Assembly: GCA_964006375.1 (NCBI GenBank)
Contig: OZ023269.1
Location: 132,796,047 to 132,860,046 of the forward strand
Origin: Tillus elongatus
Taxonomy: Eukaryota; Arthropoda; Insecta; Coleoptera; Cleridae
Length of the DNA: 64,000 nucleotides
Direction of reading: 5' to 3'
Shown here piece by piece: positions 11,740 to 21,769 of this stretch. Position numbers and translations under genes: made by a program. Position 1 is the stretch's first letter, and each line of letters starts with the position of its first letter. Below the pieces are notes generated by a model. That model was given only the letters and a program-made list of their open reading frames with translations. It did not search any database and was not told the DNA's origin.

Positions 11740-12425
11740 CAAAATACCTAGAAATTGCTTTTCTGTGGCGTTCTCGAAAGGGAGCATCCATAAAATTAAT
11801 TGCCGGTGTGATATTTTATTACACATTTTTGAATACCTGTTTATATTTTAAGGCTCATTAAGAAGGTTTACAAATCTGGCACGCACCTGTGGACATTATA
11901 ATGGTCTTGTTGTGACATTTATCATTTAGTAAATGGTTAAACCAGACGTCTTGATAAATTGCCGTCTTGCTTTCGCATAGCACACCGTTCTTTACAAAAT
12001 CTATATTACTTCGCTTCAGCTATATTGTTGAAGCAGAATACTTATTAAACCGTATGTTTTTATGAGTAGGTTTGTTGTACAAATGGAGGTAAAAAGATGA
12101 AAGAAAAACGAGGAGTATAAGTCGGTAGTCGGTGATACAATTTGATATATTGTTAAAACGCAGCTGAAGGCAAAGAATCAAATGGAGGGGTTTGTTTGGA
12201 AAGGTTACTTTTGATGTGATTCGGGACTCACTATAGCATCACTCTAGTATTTTGTATTAGGAAGCGGAAATCAGCGCTTTTTTTCAGGAAACAGGACCGA
12301 AGCGGAAATTTTAATTCGTTGATTTCATAATTAATGTAATATCCCGTCGTAGGCTATGACAACACGGTCTAAAATATTGTAGAGTGATTCACATAGAGTG
12401 TAAGCCTCCTTAACTATTTTCGGTT
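11740..12425. other. Unassigned sequence
   Basis: No coding or repeat signature recognised. Confidence 0.45.
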
Positions 12426-12429
12426 AGAC

Positions 12430-12530
12430 AAGGGTGATTAAGAACCTTTTGGAGAACCCAAATTATCATAATAAATTTTAAGACTTAACGATGGCTTCAG
12501 AGGATGATTCATAGTAAACTAAAAAAAAAC
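12430..12530. repeat. Decayed copy of the 28.95-kb inverted-repeat element
   Basis: Contains TTGGAGAACCCAAATTATCA, TTTTAAGACTTAACGATGGC and CAGAGGATGATTCAT, matching the left arm and centre of the element at 28953-29111 with several substitutions. The second arm is not evident. Confidence 0.55.
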
Positions 12531-12775
12531 TGCTTTGCACTTGTACAAGAGCAAAACTCACCATCGTCACATATTAAGTCATTTTAGTATGTACATCCAA
12601 GATGTACCAATATGATACACTTGGATTTCAAACATTATTGGTACAAAAACTTGTGCTTTTATAAGTAATTTCATATATCTCTAACTTTTTGTTTGCTTTT
12701 TCTTTACTTCTTAATAACCTTACATAGTTTTTTGTGTTTTTGTTTAAAAAGTTAGCTTTTAAATGCTTTTTTTAT

Positions 12776-12868
12776 TGAATTTTCTTTTTAAAAAAATCAC
12801 TAATGAGGAGATCCCGACTTTTGAATTTTGAAAAAAATTCATCAAATGACCGCGATCTAATTGTATAC
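12776..12868 (-). mobile_element. T2-end fragment, minus orientation
   Basis: TTGAATTTTCTTTTTAAAAA followed by CACTAATGAGGAGATCCCGA and CTTTTGAATTTTGAAAAAAA: the outer part of a T2 end. It stops before the CTAGAACCC portion. Confidence 0.8.
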
Positions 12869-13366
12869 ATATAACAGAATTAGATAAAATCCACATACCT
12901 AGCTACAAATCAAACATAGGTACACACATTCACAACACAAAACACCAAAAACCAGACATCACCCAATTACAACTAATGAAACATGTTAAAGACCACCAAA
13001 AAAATGGAAATCTGAGAACAATACTACATTCAACAAACAAACAATAAGAAACAATTAATGCCAGAACAAATACAAGTACAAACATTTAAATAAAACTTAA
13101 TAAAGGCCATACAAATAGACAAATTATCAAACCACAGTGAGCAAGACAGCAAACCGATACACACGACACAGTCCGAAGGCACAACCAACCAGAGAACAGT
13201 AAACCGACCAATAGAAGCTCACGGCGCAAGCGCCACGTACAATCTCAGACGTAGACCACACAGGAGCGATAACGGACAGTAGTGTGCTGATGATGAACCG
13301 GGACGGTTCGAAACTGCAGTCCACGCAAACCAATAAGAAATCACAAACGTACAGCAAAGAAATACA

Positions 13367-13790
<424 letters not shown>

Positions 13791-14135
13791 TACATAAACT
13801 ACAATAACTTTTATACGCAGTTATAAGTGAAATCCCTGGGTATCCATTTATGCAACTTTTACCACTTAGGTTATTTTTCTTCCTACCATTTTTGGGCATT
13901 TGCTCAAGGAACAAATATGCCATACGTAAACGTTTAAAGGTACACCTACACATTATATCTAGTTATACTGTATATTGTGCTATATTTTGTCTCTTTAACG
14001 TCAATTTAAAAATGTTATTTAAAATATTATAAAAAATGCAAACAGGCCATAACACGAGCACATTTTTTTGTCTTATTTGTTAAACCCATAAATGCTCCAA
14101 CAGAAGCTTTGAGAAAAAGATAAAACTTTGCTATA

Positions 14136-14430
14136 TTGACACTCTAAGTTTTAATCTGTTGGAAGGTACTAGAAATTTACATGCCTTTTAATTAAGCACT
14201 TCTGTCTGAAGAAGTCTTAAACCACTGATTCAATTGACTGGTCGTCTGCCATTCATAATTTGTGAACTGGAATGTCAGCTCTATTGACACATTATTAAAG
14301 TTCTAATTTAGTAGAAGGTATTAGCAATCTAATGCCAGAGCAGCGCCTTTTAATTAACTACTTCTTTCTGAAGAAGTCTTACAAACACTGATGCAATTGA
14401 CTGGTGGTATGCTATTCATAATTTGTGAAG
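14136..14430. repeat. Tandem dimer, about 148-bp units
   Basis: Two diverged direct copies (about 14136-14272 and 14284-14430) share CCTTTTAATTAA, TGAAGAAGTCTTA, TTCAATTGACTGGT / TGCAATTGACTGGT and CATTCATAATTTGTGAA. Noncoding; the TGAAGAAG phrase is not in a ribozyme-like setting. Confidence 0.8.
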
Positions 14431-14803
14431 TTATCAGAAAGGCGCATAACGACCATCGCTTCATTTAGAGGGGCTGAACAAATATTTTCTTCTTCTAATC
14501 TTGCTCACAGTATAATGCAATAGCAACAAGAAAAATCAGCAAAGCTAGTGTTTATATTGAAACGTGACAATTTTGTACTGGAAAGCATATATTATGTTCC
14601 TTCGTTTTTCATGTGTATTTTGTTTCTAAATATTTTGTTAAGAATACGACTTTGTTTTATCTTTTATAACGTTTTTATTGGCTCACTTTATCGGTATGGA
14701 ACAAATCTTGCAATCAAAATTTTGACTGGTTCTAATTCTAGTCGTGTATAAGTCCGTGTATAAGTCCGGTAACAATGAAATATAGTATCTAATATTGTTC
14801 TAT

Positions 14804-15140
14804 ACGGTGGACGCCTAAAGATAGCGGATTACCTTTTCCTTCATTGACATAGGTACCAAATGAAAGGGTTTGACGAGTAAAATGCGACTATTCGAACTAT
14901 GTGGTGTCATTCTAAACCTAATGTGGCGAAGGTCCCAAGATGACGATTTACTTTTTCTTCACAATATAGACACCAAATAAGAGAGCTTGACACGTAAAAT
15001 AGATAACCTATGCGATATCATTCTACATCCAATATGGCAGACGCCCCAAGATGGTGAATTACGTTTTTTCCAAATCCCCTTGATATGAGTATTAAATGAA
15101 AGTGTTCGACGAGTGTAATGCAATTAGCTTTGTGAGGCAA
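14804..15140. repeat. Tandem trimer, about 110-118-bp units
   Basis: Three degenerate units start near 14804, 14922 and 15033. Each has a GGNGGACGCC/GGCGAAGGTCC-like start, a GATTACNTTTT segment, ACCAAATGAAAG-like sequence and TTGACGAGTAAAATG-like sequence. No function inferred. Confidence 0.75.
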
Positions 15141-15149
15141 TGTAATAAA

Positions 15150-16660
15150 AAGCCATAAAAGAAATGTCTAGAGAAATGCACTGAATAATATTACACCAAG
15201 CCTTGAATTTTATCTAGTAGACGATAATGAAATTTCACAAATTATAAATAAAATAAAAACCAGAGCATTAGGCACATACACTATCACTTTGCTAATGATA
15301 AGGTATTGTCCACAGATCATACCCTATATTACCCATATAATAGCGGCCTCCGTGACCAAGCTGGAAAGGCGGCTGAAACTTCTCAGTTCGGACTCAGAGA
15401 ACACCGGTTCGAGACTCACTGACTCAATCACTTCTGTCGTTGAGATCGAGCTAAGGTGTAGCGTAGGTTAGTTTAGATGAGCAAAAAGAGCCAGTGATGG
15501 CCTAATTATCAGTAAGCAACTTGCCTTTTTATATTACCCATTTAATAAATGCATGCATTAAAACTGGTGTATCTCCAACTTAGTGGAAGCAAGCATGCAT
15601 TATTGCTTGCCCTAGAGTTCCAAACCCAGAGACTACAAAGGATCTACGTCCTATCAATATTTTACCTACTCTTTATAAGGTATTCGAACGTGTAATATAT
15701 CAGCAATAGAATGCACACTTAGATTTGTTTTTCCATATTGCCGATGCATCACTTGGGTTTCAGACAATCACAAAGTTGTATATCGGCCCTAACATAAGTT
15801 TCTGATGATATCTTGCAGTCTTCTGATAATAACAGAATAACGGCTTTAGTGTTGTTGTATTTTACCAACGATACTATTAATCGTACGTTACTTATTTCTG
15901 GTTTGCATTATATTGGTCTGAAGAGGACTGCACTTGACTTGATTTCTAATTACCTGAAGGAGATAACCCAGAATATAAAAATAGATGGAAATTGCTCAGA
16001 GGGGCGTCTGATTAATGTAGGTGTCCCACAGGGATCAATTCTTGGTCCCTTATTACACCAGCAACACGCTTCGTAAATTGGAATACTGTCAATATCACAT
16101 GTATGCTGATGATACCTAGCTATATTTGTCGTTTGAAAGAGCAAAGACTCGTGAGGTGGAAGCCAAGATTAATTGTGACCTGGCGAACTTGGCACAATTT
16201 TCGAGGGAACATTCTTTGTTTTTGAGTCCGGCTAAGTCTAAGCTACTATTATTTGGTAATAGATAGCTTAAATAACTGAACATTTTGTTGTGAAAATAAA
16301 TGCTGATGAGATACAGGCCGCCGTTCGGCGCGCTAGTAATTTGGGGGTTATTTTCGACAATACTTTCAGGTCTACTAGTCAAATTTAAAAATATTTGAAA
16401 AGGTCGTATGCTGCTTTAAAACTACTTTACTTACAGATAAATTATTTATCTGTTAAAATAAAAAGGGTGTTATACGACTCGTTGGTCTTGTCGAACTTTT
16501 TATATGCTCCACCATACCACCTCTGTCTTCATGTAGCCACCAGGAAGGGAATACAGAACACACAAACTTTGTGTCTATTGTATGCTAATGTATTTTGGTT
16601 ATGGTGGTCTTATGATATCATTGATAAATTCTTGGTAATTAATTATTAAACATTGTTCTA
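15150..16660 (+). pseudogene. Decayed LINE reverse transcriptase interrupted by a SINE
   Basis: Plus-strand LINE remnant of Jockey/CR1-like type. Translations of adjoining frames give an N-terminal RT region (FYLVDDNEISQIINKIKTRA near 15210), then KDLRPINILPTLYKVFERV (motif 1, near 15640-15700), ISNYLKEITQ and INVGVPQGSILGPLL (motif B, near 16010-16055), a degraded YADD region near 16100, and AKSKLLLFGN near 16230. Many frameshifts and stops separate them, so no protein is made. A SINE-2 copy sits at 15337-15529; removing it and one copy of its TSD restores continuity of the RT frame (PYITH then LINACIKTG), which supports both calls. Ends are indistinct. Confidence 0.8.
15337..15529 (+). mobile_element. 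SINE-2 copy a, full length, tRNA-derived
   Basis: A 193-bp SINE in plus orientation, flanked by a perfect 12-bp TSD (TATATTACCCAT at 15325-15336 and 15530-15541). The head resembles a class II (Leu/Ser-like) tRNA: GCGGCCTCCGTGACCAAGCT at the start and box B GGTTCGAGACTC near 15410. The body contains CTTCTGTCGTTGAGATCGAG and TTAGTTTAGATGAGCAAAAA, and it ends in a short T-run. Inserted into an old LINE. A second copy in opposite orientation is at 17836-18042. Confidence 0.9.
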
Positions 16661-16911
16661 TAGAGATATTGTGAATTGTTAAAAGATGAACAGTAATATT
16701 GGTCTTTTTACCCCCAATCTATATCATTAATACATCAATATATACAAAATACTCCACGTATGATAAATGTATACATGTAACATATAATAGCAATGTTAAT
16801 ATTACTAAGAACTATTAAAACAACTTCTACAACTTGGACACTGTGGTTGGAAACTGAAACAAAAAACTGAATCACCCCAAAAACCACAAAAATAATAACA
16901 GAGAGTTATGC

Positions 16912-16954
16912 GCTAGACACGTATTTCGACAAGGAAGTTGTCTTCATCAGTAGC
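16912..16954 (-). ncRNA. Hammerhead-ribozyme-like motif, Penelope P1 end
   Basis: On the minus strand: GCUA (stem I), CUGAUGA core, one extra A, stem II GACAA-CUUCC-UUGUC, GAAA core, minimal stem III UACGUG overlapping the cleavage triplet GUC, then UAGC, which pairs with the opening GCUA. Predicted cleavage lies between plus-strand 16915 and 16916. Hammerheads with tiny stem III are established in Penelope-like terminal repeats. The unpaired A between CUGAUGA and stem II departs from the textbook consensus. Activity is not shown. Confidence 0.75.
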
Positions 16955-17037
16955 TGTTGCTAAACTAACTGTATGGGCAAAATTATCCTATTTATACACC
17001 TAAACTAGACACTAAAAATGATGTAATTCCGATGATG

Positions 17038-17390
17038 ACGACATGATGTTGATGCAATACCGGATGATGTAATATTGGACTATGTAACACTGTATGATGC
17101 AATATCAGATGCCTTAGTACAGAATGATGTAGCACAGCATGACGAAACACCAGGTGACGTAATTCAAGGATTATTGTTGTGTCAGATGATGCAATACCGG
17201 ACTATGTAACACTGTATGATGTAATATCAGATGCTTAAGTACCCAGTGATGTAGCACAGGATAACGTAACACCAGGTGACGTAATTCAAGGATTATTGTT
17301 GTGTCAGATGATGCAATACCGGACGATGTAACACAGTATGATGCAATATCAGATGCCTCAGTACCGAATGATGTAGCACAGGATGACGTA
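17038..17390 (-). repeat. GATG-rich tandem repeats in Penelope P1 end, about 121-bp units
   Basis: Units containing TGTGTCAGATGATGCAATAC, GTAACACTGTATGATG, GATGTAGCACAG and AACACCAGGTGACGTAATTC repeat with a period near 121 bp (for example from about 17170 and 17291). The array resumes at 18174 after the inserted LINE. Its reverse complement forms the shorter CATCATCCGGTATTTCATCA array at 19838-20045 in P2. Confidence 0.85.
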
Positions 17391-17838
17391 GAGAAGAGAG
17401 GGTCAGCACAACCATTTATGGGATCAGAACCGGCTCTGGGCGTGACAAAGAGCACTGTTAGGGGAGCCATTAAGTCCTGGGTCAGAAACCAACACAAGGT
17501 GTATTGGGCAGACTGTCCAGGGCTGAGACGTGGGAAGTCAATAATTGATGAACTCAGTTCAAAGAGAGCTGTGGGGCTGCTAAATCTTAGCAGAAGATAG
17601 CTCAGAAACATAACAGGTCTTTTGACACATGGCCGTCAAGAAACATCTGCATAAAATGGGGCGGTTCGAGGGGGACCTCGCATGCAGAATCTGCGGCGAG
17701 GGGGAGGAATCATCTCAGCATATCTTGTGGGAGTGTAAAGCTCCGGACCGCAAAAGACAACTGATCTACGGTCAGTCTAGACCAGAGACAGAGAATTTTA
17801 AAACTTCACCCTACCAATCGCCGTGCAGACTAGTTTAA
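17391..17838 (+). pseudogene. LINE C-terminal Cys/His domain fragment
   Basis: Translation in one frame (17393-17600) gives FMGSEPALGV and a Trp-containing helix region, GLRRGKSIIDEL and LLNLSR, the same order of conserved residues (GPEPA, RWT, LLGRSR) found downstream of RNase H in the LINE at 1.3 kb. After a stop and frame change at about 17600 it continues as MAVKKHLHKMGR and ACRICGEGEESSQHILWEC, an intact C-x2-C-x8-H-x4-C motif, probably nucleic-acid binding. Reading ends where the SINE interrupts at 17836. No RT or RNase H catalytic residues remain. Confidence 0.8.
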
Positions 17839-18042
17839 AGGTAAAGGTAAGATGCTTACTGGCAATTAGGCCAATGCTGGCCCTTTTTGCTCATCTAAAC
17901 TAACCTACCCTCCACCTTAAGCTCGATCTCAACGACAGAAGTGATTTGAAAAATCATCCGTTGCCGGTGAGTCTCGAACCGTCGTCCCCCGAGTCCGAAT
18001 CGGGAAGTTTAACTCGACTTTCCAACACGGCCATGGCGACGC
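17836..18042 (-). mobile_element. SINE-2 copy b, nested in the LINE
   Basis: A 207-bp copy on the minus strand, bounded by the 11-bp duplication GCAGACTAGTT (17825-17835 and 18043-18053). From 18042 leftward it starts GTCGCCATGGCCGTGTTGG (box-A-like), carries GGTTCGAGACTC (box B) and the same body as 15337-15529 (TTAGTTTAGATGAGCAAAAA), and ends in ACCTTTACCTTT. It is the youngest of three nested layers at this site. Confidence 0.92.
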
Positions 18043-18336
18043 GCAGACTAGTTCAAGGCACAGTGATTTTGGAATGGGTGGAGTAAAAAGACTAAGGGCA
18101 TGCACAATAAGCCAAAGGTTGCAGTGCTATCGGGGCGGCAAAAGCGGCGGACGAGCCCTGAGGGAAAAAACAAGATGACGTAACACCAGGTGACGTAATT
18201 CAAGGACTATTGTTGTGTCAGTGGATACGTCTAACCGGTTGTGTCTATGTTGAAAGCAACCACGTATTATTTTGTGCTATTTTAAAAAGTGCTGAATTGA
18301 CCAGACCCATGTCTGAATTTATCAAATTCTGTGGAT

Positions 18337-18660
18337 TCACTTTGCGAATTTCCAAACTTTCCAAACGTCTAACTTGTGATAATCCATAGTTGCCTTCAAC
18401 AACTTACGATTACTATTGCCTACCTTATGTCCCGAGTCAGTCATATGTTGGGCAACGTTAGATTTTTCTGCTCTATTAAATTTGAAATGAGCTATATGCT
18501 CCTTGTATCTTGTTATTGATCTCCGCGTTTGCCCAATATAGATTTCCTCGCAATTATTAAAAGATATTTGATAAATGCCCGATTTTTGTCGGAAGTCAAT
18601 AGTATCCTTTGGCCACCCAAAAGGTTCTTCAAATGATCAACTTTATAAACAACTCTACAC
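18337..18660 (-). pseudogene. Penelope-like GIY-YIG endonuclease (P1)
   Basis: Minus-strand translation gives KDTIDFRQKSGIYQISFNNC, then EEIYIGQTRRS, KEHIAHFKFNRAEKSNVAQH and a TGA at 18337-18339. The GIY and YIG tripeptides and the conserved Arg after them (QTRRS) identify the GIY-YIG nicking endonuclease found at the C-terminus of Penelope-like polyproteins, which opens the target for reverse transcription. A one-base loss just upstream (GGTGGCC, where P2 has GGTCGGCC) shifts the frame relative to the linker. This copy is therefore broken, though the domain itself reads through. Confidence 0.88.
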
Positions 18661-18683
18661 TCAGTCAATGAGAGGAAACCGGT

Positions 18684-19290
18684 CTACGGCTCTAATTGTT
18701 GTGAGAATGCATCTAGCCTAACTCTCAACTCGTTATCTTTGAATGTTTTCTCTAACCCTTTTATAGGAAAAGGATAGAAAGAAAGTACAGCAAATTTTTT
18801 GGGTAGCTCATTGTATTCAGGCTTCAATGTCGTAATGTTACTTATCGACAATTTCCATTTATGCTTAATAACTAATCTATACATAATATCTGGAGAGAAA
18901 CCGGAAAACTAGATAACCTTCGAACAATAAGATTTTGTGATCGAAAGTGTGATTTGAATCTGATGGTATGAAGCGATTTGTAGAAGTTTCTTACCTATAA
19001 ATGTCAAATTCTACCCTATCTAGAGTTTTGATGACAAGATTATCAAGGAAGAGTAGTTGGTCGTTGTTCTCCATTTCGTAAGTAAACTTCATTGATGGGA
19101 ATCTGCTGTTTAACTTATTAACAAAATTATTGATGCTATCTTTACTGAGGTCAAATATGGCAAAAATATCATCTACATATCTCAATCATATCCTCGAAAA
19201 ATACTCCACCGCCCCAGAATATTACTCACAAATCGGCTCATGAAGAGTTCGGCAACGAAGGGAGACAATTGGTTTCCCAAATCTCTTACA
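18684..19290 (-). pseudogene. Penelope-like reverse transcriptase (P1), partial
   Basis: Minus-strand RT fragment. Adjoining frames read NQLSPFVAELFMSRF at about 19275-19230, then MRYVDDIFAIFDLSKDSI at 19185, with the catalytic YVDD box, then SMKFTYEMENNDQLLFLDNL, the motif following the palm in Penelope-type RTs. After a frameshift near 18990 the thumb region continues (YRLVIKHKWKLSISNIT) to a stop at 18684. Upstream RT motifs are missing, cut at the head-to-head junction near 19320. Penelope RTs are related to telomerase RT; this one is nonfunctional. Confidence 0.85.
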
Positions 19291-19361
19291 GTTCACATTT
19301 CGCTTTTTGACTGTTGCTTTCTGAATTTTGATACTTGGTTTGAAAGGCAACTTTTGGATAA

Positions 19362-19830
19362 TTGACGTACGGAGTTCTTGGTTTGCTCGCCAAGAAGCTT
19401 GTTGCTGTGTTTAAAAAAGATGTTTACAAAGTTGATAATTTGAAGAATCTTTTGGGTCGGCCAAAGGATACTGTTGACTTCCGAAAAAGATCGGGCATTT
19501 ATCAAATATATTGTAATAATTGCGGGAAAATATATATATTGGGCAAACGCTGATCTCAGATTCAATAGAGCAGAAAAATCTAGTGTTGTCCAACATATGA
19601 TTGACTCGTGACATAAGGTAGGCGATAGTAATCCTAAGGTTTTGAAGGCAACCACAAATTATCGCAAGTTAGATGTTTTGGAAAGTTTGGAAATCCGCAA
19701 GGTGAATCCACAGAATTTGGTCAATTCAGACATGAGTCCGGTCAATTCAGCACTTTTTGAAATAGCTCGAAATAATCCATGGTTGGTTTCAAAATCGACA
19801 CAACCCGTTGGGTGTATCCACTGACACAAC
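19362..19830 (+). pseudogene. Penelope-like linker and GIY-YIG fragment (P2)
   Basis: Plus-strand counterpart of P1. GLLAKKLVAVFKKDVYKVDN, LKNLLGRPKDTVDF and RSGIYQIYCNNCGKIYI are followed by a one-base insertion that turns YIG into YIL and ends the frame at about 19553. The nucleotide match to P1 continues to about 19800 (CCACAGAATTTGGTCAATTC, GACATGAGTCCGGTCAATTC). It lacks any RT. Joined head to head with P1 near 19320-19330. Confidence 0.85.
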
Positions 19831-19837
19831 AATAGTT

Positions 19838-20045
19838 CTTGAATTGCGTCACCCGGTGTTACGTCATCTGGTGTTACATCATCTGGTACCGAGGCATCTG
19901 ATATTGCGTCATATGGTTTTTGCATCATCCGGTATTTCATCACCCAGTATTGCATCATCCGGTATTTCATCACCCAATATTGCATCATCCGGTATTGCAG
20001 CATCACCAAGTATTGCATCATCATCCGATATTGCATCATCTGGAT
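19838..20045 (+). repeat. CATC-rich tandem repeats in Penelope P2 end
   Basis: Short repeats of GCATCATCCGGTATTTCATC and GTTACATCATCTGGTACC type lead into the P2 terminus. Reverse complement of the P1 array at 17038-17390. Confidence 0.85.
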
Positions 20046-20118
20046 AACATCATTTTTAGTGATTGGTTTAGGTATATAAATAGGATAATTTTGCCCATAC
20101 AGTTATAGTTTAACGACA

Positions 20119-20161
20119 GCTACTGATGAAGACAATTTCGTTGTCGAAATACGTATCTAGC
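20119..20161 (+). ncRNA. Hammerhead-ribozyme-like motif, Penelope P2 end
   Basis: GCUA (20119-20122), CUGAUGA (20123-20129), extra A, stem II GACAA-UUUCG-UUGUC, GAAA (20146-20149), minimal stem III UACGUAU, cleavage triplet AUC (20155-20157), UAGC (20158-20161) pairing with GCUA. Same 43-nt layout as the P1 motif with substitutions confined to loop II and stem III, which supports constraint on the core. Predicted cleavage after 20157. Confidence 0.75.
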
Positions 20162-20228
20162 GCATAACTCTCTGTCATTATTTTCGTGGTTTTTGGGGTG
20201 ACTCTGCTTTTTTGTTTTAACTTCTACA

Positions 20229-21588
<1,360 letters not shown>

Positions 21589-21609
21589 TAGGTTGAATGA
21601 GCTATGATG

Positions 21610-21765
21610 TGTTTTATTTTTTAACGTCGGTCTATTTCAGCGACCAGGGCCAGTCACCGACGTCAGGGGGCAGTTTCGCCTACCATGCTAAAAAATTTCT
21701 GAACCCCCTGCTTTCCGTTAGGAAGGTAGGGATCTTCAACGTGCCCAACATCACATGATACATAA
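21610..21765 (-). mobile_element. SINE-1 copy c, truncated
   Basis: Diverged tail-side body of SINE-1 (TTTTTTAACGTCGGTCTATT, GGGGGCAGTTTCGCC, GGATCTTCAACGTGCCCAAC). The tRNA head is absent. Confidence 0.8.
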
Positions 21766-21769
21766 CCAA

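Larger units (their letters stand above)
17391..18173 (+). mobile_element. 5'-truncated LINE inserted in the Penelope repeat
   Basis: Plus-strand LINE 3' end bounded by a 9-bp duplication GATGACGTA (17382-17390 and 18174-18182) that lies within the P1 tandem repeat, and finishing in an A-rich tail (GGGAAAAAACAA). It encodes the region after RNase H of an I/R1/LOA-type LINE, homologous to the element at 1294-3278. A SINE-2 copy is nested inside at 17836-18042. Confidence 0.88.
16832..20218. mobile_element. Head-to-head pair of Penelope-like elements
   Basis: Two Penelope-like copies lie head to head: P1 on the minus strand (about 19320 down to 16832) and P2 on the plus strand (about 19330 to 20218). 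The outer ends are inverted copies of one terminal sequence (CACCCCAAAAACCAC at 16873-16887; GTGGTTTTTGGGGTG at 20186-20200), each holding a hammerhead-like motif and GATG-rich tandem repeats. The pair is bracketed by a 10-bp direct repeat AACTTCTACA (16822-16831 and 20219-20228), suggesting insertion as one unit. P1 retains RT and GIY-YIG parts; P2 only GIY-YIG. A LINE with a nested SINE interrupts P1 at 17391-18173. Terminal repeats and partial dimers are known in this group. Confidence 0.85.
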
